Assembly: GCF_014651055.1 (NCBI RefSeq)
Contig: NZ_BMWD01000016.1
Span: 9,637-73,636, forward strand
Reading direction: 5' to 3'
Length of the DNA: 64,000 nt
Source of the DNA: Streptomyces fructofermentans
Lineage (GTDB): Bacteria > Actinomycetota > Actinomycetes > Streptomycetales > Streptomycetaceae
Made by a program: the position numbers and the translations under genes. How positions within the stretch are numbered: position 1 is the first letter of the stretch; each line of letters opens with the position of its first letter. Shown here piece by piece: positions 39,406 to 46,902 of the stretch. Below the pieces are notes generated by a model. That model made no database searches. It was not told where the DNA came from and was given only the letters and a program-made list of their open reading frames with translations.

Positions 39406-40575
39406 ATGGCTTACCTCGACCACGCCGCGACCACCCCCATGCTCCCGGAGGCGGTCGAGGCAATGACCGCCCAGTTCGCCGTCACGGGCAACGCCTCCTC
39501 CCTGCACGCCGCGGGCCGCCGCGCCCGCAGAACGGTCGAGGAGTCCCGCGAGACACTCGCGGACGCCCTGGGCGCCCGCCCCAGCGAGGTGGTCCTCACC
39601 TCCGGCGGCACCGAGGCCGACAACCTCGCCGTCAAGGGCCTCTACTGGTCCCGCCGCGACGCCGAGCCGGACCGTACCCGGGTGCTCGCCAGCCCCGTGG
39701 AGCACCACGCGGTCCTCGACGCCGTCCACTGGCTCGGCGAGCACGAGGGCGCCACCGTCGAGTACCTCCCGGTCGACGCGTACGGACGCGTCCACCCCGA
39801 CGCCCTGCGCGAGGCCCTCGCCCGCAACCCCGACGACGTCGCGCTGGCCACCGTCATGTGGGCCAACAACGAGATCGGCACCCTGATGCCGGTCCGTGAA
39901 CTGGCCGACGTGGCCAAGGAGTTCGGCGTTCCTCTGCACGCCGACGCCGTCCAGGCCTTCGGGCAGGTCCCCGTCGACTTCGGCGCCTCGGGCCTCGCCG
40001 CCATGACCGTCTCGGGCCACAAGATCGGCGGCCCGTACGGCATCGGAGCGCTGCTCCTGGGCCGCGAGTACAGCCCGGTGCCCGTGCTGCACGGCGGCGG
40101 CCAGGAACGCCATGTGCGCTCCGGCACGCTGGACGTGCCCGCCGTGGCCGCCTTCGCGGTGGCCGGGCGGACCGCCGCCGGGCAGCGCGAGTGGTTCGCC
40201 CGTGAGATCGGCGGGCTCCGCGACGAGCTCGTGGACGCCGTGCGCGCGGCCGTGCCGGACGCGATCCTCGGCGGCGACCCGTCGCGCGAGGGCCGGCTGC
40301 CCGCGAACGCGCACTTCACCTTCCCCGGCTGCGAGGGCGACTCACTGCTCCTGCTGCTCGACGCCCAGGGCATCGAGTGCTCCACGGGCTCCGCCTGCAC
40401 CGCGGGCGTCGCCCAGCCCAGTCACGTACTGCTCGCCACGGGGACCGCCCCGGACCTCGCCCGCGGCACCCTGCGCTTCTCCCTCGGCCACACCTCCACG
40501 GAGGCGGACGTCGAGGCCGTCGCGAAGGCGATCGGTCCGGCTGTGGAACGGGCCAGGTCGGCGGGGCTGAGCTGA
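39406..40575 (+). CDS. Cysteine desulfurase (IscS/NifS class)
   Basis: A PLP enzyme that takes sulfur from cysteine and passes it on as a persulfide. It has 389 residues, with PLP lysine Lys206 in TVSGHKIGGPYG, PLP-ring residues in TSGGTEADN (65-73) and catalytic Cys331 in CSTGSACTAG. The nearby mnmA gene (tRNA 2-thiouridylase) suggests that its main job is sulfur supply for tRNA thiolation, as is usual for such pairs in actinobacteria. The reading-frame start at 39406 is the only sensible one (MAYLDHAATTPM). Confidence 0.95.
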   Translation: MAYLDHAATTPMLPEAVEAMTAQFAVTGNASSLHAAGRRARRTVEESRETLADALGARPSEVVLTSGGTEADNLAVKGLYWSRRDAEPDRTRVLASPVEHHAVLDAVHWLGEHEGATVEYLPVDAYGRVHPDALREALARNPDDVALATVMWANNEIGTLMPVRELADVAKEFGVPLHADAVQAFGQVPVDFGASGLAAMTVSGHKIGGPYGIGALLLGREYSPVPVLHGGGQERHVRSGTLDVPAVAAFAVAGRTAAGQREWFAREIGGLRDELVDAVRAAVPDAILGGDPSREGRLPANAHFTFPGCEGDSLLLLLDAQGIECSTGSACTAGVAQPSHVLLATGTAPDLARGTLRFSLGHTSTEADVEAVAKAIGPAVERARSAGLS

Positions 40576-40620
40576 GCGCTCCCCCCGCGGCGAGCGCGTG
40601 GGGAGCGGCGATCCGGGCGG

Positions 40621-40670
40621 GAGCGGCCGGGAGCGGCCGGGAGTGGCCGGGAGTGGCCGGGAGTGGCCGG
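40621..40670. repeat. Five tandem 10-bp repeats
   Basis: Two copies of GAGCGGCCGG followed by three of GAGTGGCCGG, in the gap between the convergent desulfurase and amidase genes. Confidence 0.9.
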
Positions 40671-40695
40671 GATCGGGACGCCTCGGGCGGAGGGC

Positions 40696-41379
40696 TCAGG
40701 CGCTGCCCCTGGACGGCTCCGCGGTCGCCCGCGCCGCAGCCCTGCGGACCATCGGTATGTACCGGTCCCAGTCCCAGTGCGGCCCGGGGTCCGTGTGGTC
40801 CGTGCCCGGCACCTCGACGTGCCCGATGATGTGCTCCCGGTCGACCGGCAGGTCGTACCGGGCGCAGATCCGGGCCGTCAGACGGGCCGACGCCTCGTAC
40901 ATCGCGTCCGTGAAGTCCTTCGGCCGGTCGACGAAGCCCTCGTGCTCGATGCCCACACTGCGTTCGTTGAACGCGCGGTTGCCCGCGTGGAACGCCACGT
41001 CCAGCTCGCGGATCATCTGGGTGACGCGGCCGTCCTGGCGGACGATGTAGTGCGTGGCCGCGCCGTGGCCCGGGTCCTGGAAGACCTTCACCGCGCTCGC
41101 GTAGCTGCCCTGCGTGACGTGGATGATCACACGGTCTATGCCGTAGTCGTCGGGCCGGTCCGCCATGCGCCAGTTCGCCGACGACGCCGCCACCCAGCGC
41201 GCGCCGCGGAAGTCGACCTCGCCCTCCTTGCGCGGCTTCTCCACGCTCGGCAGCCGCCACCACAGGCGCCCCAGCTCGTCGCGGGCCAGCACGGCGGTGC
41301 CGACGGCCGCCGCCGCCCCGCCGATGAGCAGCGCGCGGCGCCCGATGCGCCGGTCCGAGTCCTTCGTCGTCTGCCCCAT
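40696..41379 (-). CDS. N-acetylmuramoyl-L-alanine amidase (Amidase_2/AmpD-like), exported
   Basis: A 227-residue peptidoglycan amidase. The N-terminus has a twin-arginine-like stretch (GRRALLIGGAAAAVGTAVLA, 13-32), so it is probably Tat-exported or membrane-anchored. The zinc-amidase core shows probable ligands His87 (IIHVTQG), His187 (IIGHVEV) and Asp197 (HTDPGPHWDW), and the SVGIEHEG strand (141-148). The ATG at 41379 lacks a clear ribosome site. It lies inverted between the desulfurase and mnmA genes, with its start only 60 bp from that of mnmA. Confidence 0.88.
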   Translation of the reverse strand: MGQTTKDSDRRIGRRALLIGGAAAAVGTAVLARDELGRLWWRLPSVEKPRKEGEVDFRGARWVAASSANWRMADRPDDYGIDRVIIHVTQGSYASAVKVFQDPGHGAATHYIVRQDGRVTQMIRELDVAFHAGNRAFNERSVGIEHEGFVDRPKDFTDAMYEASARLTARICARYDLPVDREHIIGHVEVPGTDHTDPGPHWDWDRYIPMVRRAAARATAEPSRGSA

Positions 41380-41439
41380 GTGATCGTGAACGGATACTCG
41401 CGGGCTCCGGTTCCCGGCGACCCGTACCCTGGAGGAGTT

Positions 41440-42564
41440 ATGACTGAGACCTCCCAGCGCCCCCTTCGCGTCCTGGCCGCCATGTCCGGCGGTGTGGACT
41501 CCGCCGTCGCCGCCGCCCGGGCCGCCGAGGCAGGGCACGACGTGACCGGTGTCCACCTCGCCCTCTCGGCGAACCCGCAGTCGTTCCGCACCGGCGCGCG
41601 CGGCTGTTGCACCATCGAGGACTCGCGTGACGCCCGCCGGGCCGCGGACGTCATCGGCATCCCCTTCTACGTGTGGGACCTCGCCGAGCGCTTCCGGGAG
41701 GACGTGGTCGACGACTTCGTCGCCGAGTACGAGGCCGGCCGCACCCCGAACCCGTGCCTGCGCTGCAACGAGAAGATCAAGTTCGCCGCGCTGCTGGACA
41801 AGGCGCTCGCGCTCGGCTTCGACGCGGTCTGCACGGGCCACTACGCCAAGGTGCTGGTGAACGAGGACGGCACGCGCGAGCTGCACCGCGCGTCGGACAT
41901 GGCCAAGGACCAGTCATACGTCCTCGGCGTCCTGGACGACCGCCAGCTCGCGCACGCCCTCTTCCCGCTCGGTGACACGGTCACCACGAAGGACGAGATC
42001 CGCGCGGAGGCCGAGCGCAGGGGCCTCGCGGTCGCCAAGAAGCCCGACTCGCACGACATCTGCTTCATCGCCGACGGGGACACGCAGGGCTTCCTGGCCA
42101 AGCGGCTCGGCAAGGCCGAGGGCGACATCGTCGACGAGTCCGGAGCGGTCGTCGGCGCACACGAGGGGGCGTACGGCTTCACGATCGGCCAGCGCAAGGG
42201 CCTGCGCATCGGCACCCCGGCCGCCGACGGCAAGCCGCGGTACGTCCTGGACATCTCGCCGGTGGACAACACCGTGACGGTGGGCCCGGCGGCCTCCCTC
42301 GACGTCTCCGCGCTGACGGCGGTCAAGCCGCGCTGGTGCGGCGCCGCGCCCACCGGGCCCGGCACCTACACGGCACAGCTGCGGGCCCACGGCGGCGAGA
42401 CGACGGTCACCGCCGAACTCGTCGACGGCGAGCTGCGGGTGGAGTTCACCGAGCCCGTGCGCGGAGTGGCCCCCGGCCAGGCGATCGTCCTGTACGACGA
42501 CACGCGTGTGGTCGGCTCGGCGACGATCGCGACGACCACGCGCGCCGCCGCCGCGATGGCCTGA
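41440..42564 (+). CDS. mnmA: tRNA-specific 2-thiouridylase
   Basis: Installs sulfur at C2 of U34 in Lys, Glu and Gln tRNAs. The 374-residue protein has PP-loop SGGVDS (16-21), catalytic Cys109 (PCLRCNEKIKF) and persulfide Cys208 (SHDICFI), then GFTIGQRKGL typical of the central domain, and a C-terminal barrel. The ATG at 41440 follows GGAGGAG. Sulfur is likely to come from the cysteine desulfurase encoded just upstream. Confidence 0.97.
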   Translation: MTETSQRPLRVLAAMSGGVDSAVAAARAAEAGHDVTGVHLALSANPQSFRTGARGCCTIEDSRDARRAADVIGIPFYVWDLAERFREDVVDDFVAEYEAGRTPNPCLRCNEKIKFAALLDKALALGFDAVCTGHYAKVLVNEDGTRELHRASDMAKDQSYVLGVLDDRQLAHALFPLGDTVTTKDEIRAEAERRGLAVAKKPDSHDICFIADGDTQGFLAKRLGKAEGDIVDESGAVVGAHEGAYGFTIGQRKGLRIGTPAADGKPRYVLDISPVDNTVTVGPAASLDVSALTAVKPRWCGAAPTGPGTYTAQLRAHGGETTVTAELVDGELRVEFTEPVRGVAPGQAIVLYDDTRVVGSATIATTTRAAAAMA

Positions 42565-42909
42565 CCCGCTCGCCCGGCCCCGCGAACTCCCCGGGATCCG
42601 GGGACTCGGCGGCCCCCCCCGGCCCTCGGGTCAGGCGGCCCGGCCCTCCGGCTCGCCGGTCAGGCGGCTTCCCGGCCCTCCGGTTTTCCGGCCCTCCGGC
42701 TTCGCCCTCCGGCTCCCCGGTCAGGCGGCTTACCGGCCTTCCGGTCGTCGCGGCACACGCGGTGGTGGGCCCGCGCCTGGAAGGGCCCGCCGGACGGTGA
42801 CCCGTCGGCCCCGCGGACGGTGACCCGCGCGCGCGGGACGGCGACCGGACGGAAGGGCCGGCGCGGGCGCGTACCGGTGGGGGCGGGCGAGGCGGCCGGG
42901 CGCTCGCGG
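42565..42909. repeat. 345-bp intergenic stretch with imperfect GTCAGGCGGC repeats
   Basis: Three degenerate copies of a roughly 30-bp unit, beginning GGTCAGGCGGCTTCCCGGCC, occur at about 42629, 42658 and 42719, with CCCTCCGG motifs between them. No gene seen; the convergent hydrolase ends at 42910. Confidence 0.7.
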
Positions 42910-43689
42910 CTACCCGGCGAAGAACTCCGTGAGGACCGGCGCCAGCACTCCCGGATCCACCATGTGCCCCTGTCCCTCCAGCACGCGGTGCGTACCGTCG
43001 GGCACCGCCCCCGCGGTGGCCGCCGCGGCTTCCCGCATCCACGCCGGGCTCGCGCCGCCCGCCAGGGCCAGGACGGGCACGCCCACGGAGGCCAGCCGCG
43101 CGCGCGGCACCAGGCCGTCACCCATCACGGCGTCGTCGTGGGCGAGCGTCGGGGCCACCGCCTCCAGGCCCGGCCACGCGGGGGAGTGGCGCATCCCCCG
43201 GATCGCCTCGGGCGACGCACCGGTCAGGGCGACGAACAGCTCCACCGCGTCCCCGCGCCGGCCCTGTGCCAGCAGCCCCTGGAGCCGCGAGCTGTATTCG
43301 GCGCGCTGCCGTCCACCCCCCTCCCGCACGGCGTACGGGGGCTCGTACGCGGCGACCCGTGAGACGGGCAGTCCGCTCGCGGCGGCCAGGAGGGCCAGCG
43401 CCGCACCCGACGACATCCCGTACAGCGCCGCGGTGCCGCCCACCGTGTCGACGAGCGCCGCGAGATCCTCGAACTCGCGCTCCACCGCGTAGGGCGGGGT
43501 GTCGCCGCTGTCCCCGCGGCCCCTGCGGTCGTACGCGACCACGGTGAACCGCTCCGCGAGGAGCCCGGCCAGGGGCGCGTCGAAGGCGCCCGTGGTCATG
43601 GCCCCGGTCACCAGGACGACCGGCGGGCCCTCACCGCCGACCGTGTACGCGATCGGTGTGCCGTCGCGCGAGATCGTCTTCTTGTCCAT
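42910..43689 (-). CDS. Alpha/beta-fold hydrolase
   Basis: 259 residues with the hydrolase oxyanion strand VVLVTGAM, nucleophile elbow GMSSG (Ser93), a likely acid in the strand VGVPVLALAGGASPAWM, and His242 (GQGHMVDP). AYDRRGRGDSGDT (52-64) is typical of esterase/peroxidase-like members. The ATG at 43689 gives a normal N-terminus. Substrate unknown; no operon partner. Confidence 0.87.
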   Translation of the reverse strand: MDKKTISRDGTPIAYTVGGEGPPVVLVTGAMTTGAFDAPLAGLLAERFTVVAYDRRGRGDSGDTPPYAVEREFEDLAALVDTVGGTAALYGMSSGAALALLAAASGLPVSRVAAYEPPYAVREGGGRQRAEYSSRLQGLLAQGRRGDAVELFVALTGASPEAIRGMRHSPAWPGLEAVAPTLAHDDAVMGDGLVPRARLASVGVPVLALAGGASPAWMREAAAATAGAVPDGTHRVLEGQGHMVDPGVLAPVLTEFFAG

Positions 43690-43883
43690 ACCGGTGGGGA
43701 CCGCCGGGGCGTCCGGAACTCATCGGTGCCGTCCGGAATCGGCCGGTGACGGGCCCCCGGTGGCCGGCCGCCGGGAGTCGAGGGGTGGGCGCCGGGGGCG
43801 GTCGGGTGCGGGGCGCCCGCGGACTCCGCGACGCGCCCGTGCGTGCCCCGGTCCCGGCGCTCCGTCCCCCGGCGGGCGACGCC

Positions 43884-44207
43884 TCAGACGACCTCCACCT
43901 CGTAGAAGCAGACGTGGTCCTTGATCGCGGCGACCTCCGGCTTCGGGTCGGGGTACGTCCAGACCAGGTCCGGCGCGTCCGGCAGCGACCAGTACGACGC
44001 GTCGCCCTTGAACGGGCAGTGCGTGCGGGTGTCCGACGGTGTCAGCAGGTCCAGGCGCACATCCTCCACGGGGAGGTAGTAGCGCACGGGACAGCCCGTC
44101 TCGCGCAGCAGCAGCGGACGGGTGCTCTCGGCGAGCACCTGTCCGCCGTGCACCGCGCGGACGTGTTCGGTGCCCTGCTCGACGGTGATGCGGTGGCCTG
44201 CGGTCAC
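43884..44207 (-). CDS. DUF427 family protein
   Basis: A 107-residue cytoplasmic protein carrying the DUF427 signature: VRAVHGGQVLAES, YYLPVEDVRLDLL, CPFKGDASYW and the final DHVCFYEVEV. The fold is a small beta barrel of unknown function. The GTG at 44207 with GAGGAGG upstream is preferred over the longer in-frame ATG at 44354, which would overlap the divergent LOG-family gene. Confidence 0.87.
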   Translation of the reverse strand: MTAGHRITVEQGTEHVRAVHGGQVLAESTRPLLLRETGCPVRYYLPVEDVRLDLLTPSDTRTHCPFKGDASYWSLPDAPDLVWTYPDPKPEVAAIKDHVCFYEVEVV

Positions 44208-44346
44208 GGCTTCTGCGCCTCCTCGGTCAGCGGTCTCGACCCGTACAGCGCGGGCCGGCGCCGTCTTCTTCCCCGTGCGCGGGTGTCGTCCCGCGGGATG
44301 CGGCCACCGGCCCCGCGCGCCGTGCGCGGGGCCGTAGCGTGGGCGC

Positions 44347-44886
44347 ATGAACATCTGTGTCTTCCTCTCCGCCGCCGACCTCGACGAGCGCTACACGCGC
44401 CCCGCCCGCGAATTCGCCGAACTGCTCGGCAAGGGCGGCCACACGCTGGTGTGGGGCGGGTCCGACGTCGGCCTGATGAAGGTGGTCGCCGACGGCGTTC
44501 AGGAGGCCGGCGGGCGCCTGCTGGGGGTCTCCGTGGAGTTCCTGTCCGCCAAGGCGCGCGAGGGTGCCGACGAGATGCTCGTCGCGCGCGACCTCGCGGA
44601 GCGGAAGGCGCTGCTCCTGCGGAAGGCCGACGCCGTCGTCATCATGGTCGGCGGGACGGGCACGCTCGACGAGGCGACCGAGATCCTCGAACTGAAGAAG
44701 CACGGGCACACGGAGATGCCGGTCGTGCTGCTCAACACCGCGGGCTTCTACGACGGCCTCAAGCAGCAGTTCCTGCGCATGGACGCCGAGGGATTCCTGC
44801 CGCGGCCCCTCACCGACCTCGTCTTCTTCGCCGAGGAGCCCGTCGGTGCGCTGGCGTACCTGGAGGAGAGCCACGGCACCCGGTGA
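44347..44886 (+). CDS. LOG-family (TIGR00730-like) nucleotide-binding protein
   Basis: 179 residues with a Rossmann-like fold. The phosphoribohydrolase motif, usually PGGxGTxxE, is here VGGTGTLDEATE (101-112), and the upstream arginine/lysine segment RDLAERKALLLRKADAVV aligns with the family's MRxRK region. Relatives release free bases from nucleoside monophosphates (cytokinin activation in plants); the bacterial substrate is uncertain, and the missing Pro makes me less sure of activity. It is divergent from the DUF427 gene. Confidence 0.78.
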   Translation: MNICVFLSAADLDERYTRPAREFAELLGKGGHTLVWGGSDVGLMKVVADGVQEAGGRLLGVSVEFLSAKAREGADEMLVARDLAERKALLLRKADAVVIMVGGTGTLDEATEILELKKHGHTEMPVVLLNTAGFYDGLKQQFLRMDAEGFLPRPLTDLVFFAEEPVGALAYLEESHGTR

Positions 44887-44902
44887 TGCGAGCATGGCGG
44901 GC

Positions 44903-45592
44903 ATGGCTACTCATGTGATCACCGGGGCCGGTTCCGGCATCGGCGCGGCCGTCGCCCGCCGCCTCCACGCGCGCGGGGACGACCTCGTGCTGCTCGCGCG
45001 CGACGCGGGCCGCGCCAAGGAACTGGCCGCCGGGTTCCCCGGGTCCCGGACCCTCGTCGGGGACCTCGCCGACCCGGGGCGGCTCTCCTGGGCGTTCTCC
45101 CACCAGTCGCTGCCCGACCGGGTCGACTCGCTCCTGCACGTGGCGGGCGTCATCGACCTCGGCAGGGTCGGCGAACTGACCCCCAAGGCGTGGATCCACC
45201 AGCTCAACGTCAACCTCGTCGCGCCCGCCGAGCTGACCCGCCACTTCCTGCCCCAACTCAGGCTCGCCCAGGGCCATGTGGTGTTCGTCAACTCGGGCTC
45301 CGGACTCCACGCGTACGGCGACTGGTCCGCGTACGCCGCCTCCAAGCACGGGCTGAAGGCCCTGGCGGACTCCCTGCGCCACGAGGAGCACGCCGAGGGG
45401 GTGCGGGTGACGTCCGTCTTCCCCGGCCGCACGGCGAGCCCCATGCAGGTGAAGGTCCACCAGCAGGAGGGCAAGGAGTACGACCCGTCGAAGTGGATCG
45501 ACCCCGAGTCCGTCGCGACCACGATCCTCATGGCGCTCGACCTCCCGAAGGACGCCGAGGTCAACGACCTGACGGTACGACCGGGCCGCTGA
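44903..45592 (+). CDS. Short-chain dehydrogenase/reductase
   Basis: 229 residues with nucleotide motif TGAGSGIG (7-14), NSGSG at 130-134 supplying the catalytic Ser, and YAASK (Tyr144, Lys148). Asp54 (GDLAD) fits adenine binding. The start at 44903 is family-like (MATHVITGAGSG), but the ATG at 44894 is also possible. It lies 16 bp after the LOG-family gene and is probably co-transcribed with it. Substrate unknown. Confidence 0.9.
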   Translation: MATHVITGAGSGIGAAVARRLHARGDDLVLLARDAGRAKELAAGFPGSRTLVGDLADPGRLSWAFSHQSLPDRVDSLLHVAGVIDLGRVGELTPKAWIHQLNVNLVAPAELTRHFLPQLRLAQGHVVFVNSGSGLHAYGDWSAYAASKHGLKALADSLRHEEHAEGVRVTSVFPGRTASPMQVKVHQQEGKEYDPSKWIDPESVATTILMALDLPKDAEVNDLTVRPGR

Positions 45593-45879
45593 CACCGGGC
45601 CCCCTGCACCGGGCCCCTGCACCGGCCCCTTGCACCGGGCCCCGGAACCGGGGTGAACCGGAAGGCGCGGTGGCCGGACGGGCGGTGGAGGGGGCGGTGA
45701 CCGGACCACGAGTGGAGGGGACGGCCGGAGGGAGCGTGTACTGGGACGGTGTCCGACGGGGCCCGTCCGCGGACGGGAGTCCGGTGGCAGGCGTCCGCGG
45801 ACGGGCGTCCGGCGGCGGCGCCCGATGGCGGGCGTCCAGCCGGTGAAGGCACCCGCTCGGGGTTGCGTACGCTTCCGGG
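45593..45879. repeat. Intergenic stretch with short GC-rich repeats
   Basis: 287 bp. CCGGGCCCC(T)TGCAC recurs three to four times at 45596-45645, and CGTCCGCGGACGGG-type motifs recur at 45766-45840. No gene or clear terminator was identified. Confidence 0.6.
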
Positions 45880-46887
45880 GTGAGCGATATCAGCGAGTTC
45901 AGCTTCGGGCCCGCCACCGGGGTCGGTTCCATGCCCGGCGGGGACGCCAGGGAGGCCGCCAAGACGGTCACGGGGTCCATCGAGGACTTCCCGTTCCTTG
46001 CCGAACTGCCCGCGCGGGGGCCCGGCGCCGACATGATCGGCCGGACCGCCGGACTGCTGGTCGAGCTCTACGCGCGCGTGGAGCCCAGCGGTTGGCGCCT
46101 CGGGGACCGGCCCGGCCGGGACACCAGGCGCGCCAGGTCCTGGCTGGGCGAGGACCTGGACGCCCTGGAGGAGTTCACCCAGGGGTACGAGGGGCCGCTC
46201 AAGGTGCAGGCGGTGGGCCCCTGGACGCTCGCCGCCGCACTGGAACTGCGCAACGGCGAGGCGGTGCTCTCCGACCCCGGGGCCTGCCGCGACCTCGCCG
46301 GATCGCTCGCCGAGGGCCTGCGCGGGCACCTCGACGAGGTGCGGCGCCGGATTCCGGGCGCCCGGATCGTGCTCCAGCTCGACGAGCCGTCCCTCACCGC
46401 CGTACTGCGCGGCCATGTGAGGTCCGCGAGCGGCTACCGCACCCACCGGGCCGTGGACCGCCAGGTCGTGGAGGCCGTCCTGCGGGACGTCGTCGGCGCG
46501 CACGCCGAAGGACCCGTGGCGGTGCACTCGTGCGCCCCCGACGTGCCGTTCGCGCTGCTGCGCCGGGCCGGGGCCGCCGCGGTCTCCTTCGACTTCTCCC
46601 TGCTCACCGAGCGTGACGACGATGTGATCGGCGAGGCGGTGGAGGGCGGAACGAAGCTGTTCGCCGGTGTCGTGCCCGGCACGGACGGCCCGTTGTCGGA
46701 CCCTGCCGGTAGCGTCATGGGTGTCAGGACGCTGTGGCGCAGGCTGGGGCTGGCTCCGGGACTTCTCGCGGACGCCGTGACCCTCACCCCGTCGTGCGGT
46801 CTCGCGGGTGCTTCCCCCGAGTACGCGCGCAGGGCGCTCGCCCACTGCCTCCGGGCTGCGAGATCCCTCGCGGACAACCCTGAGTAA
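45880..46887 (+). CDS. Core cobalamin-independent methionine synthase (MetE C-terminal domain only)
   Basis: 335 residues equivalent to the catalytic domain of MetE, lacking its N-terminal half. Zinc ligands His216 and Cys218 (AVHSCAP) and Cys306 (TPSCGLAG) are in place, as is QLDEPSL at 166-172. Short core enzymes of this type methylate homocysteine, in some lineages with donors other than polyglutamyl-methyltetrahydrofolate; the donor here is unknown. The GTG at 45880 starts SDISEFSFGPATGVGSMPG. It is 15 bp upstream of ligA, so the two are co-transcribed. Confidence 0.85.
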   Translation: MSDISEFSFGPATGVGSMPGGDAREAAKTVTGSIEDFPFLAELPARGPGADMIGRTAGLLVELYARVEPSGWRLGDRPGRDTRRARSWLGEDLDALEEFTQGYEGPLKVQAVGPWTLAAALELRNGEAVLSDPGACRDLAGSLAEGLRGHLDEVRRRIPGARIVLQLDEPSLTAVLRGHVRSASGYRTHRAVDRQVVEAVLRDVVGAHAEGPVAVHSCAPDVPFALLRRAGAAAVSFDFSLLTERDDDVIGEAVEGGTKLFAGVVPGTDGPLSDPAGSVMGVRTLWRRLGLAPGLLADAVTLTPSCGLAGASPEYARRALAHCLRAARSLADNPE

Positions 46888-46902
46888 CGGGAGGACGACA
46901 CG

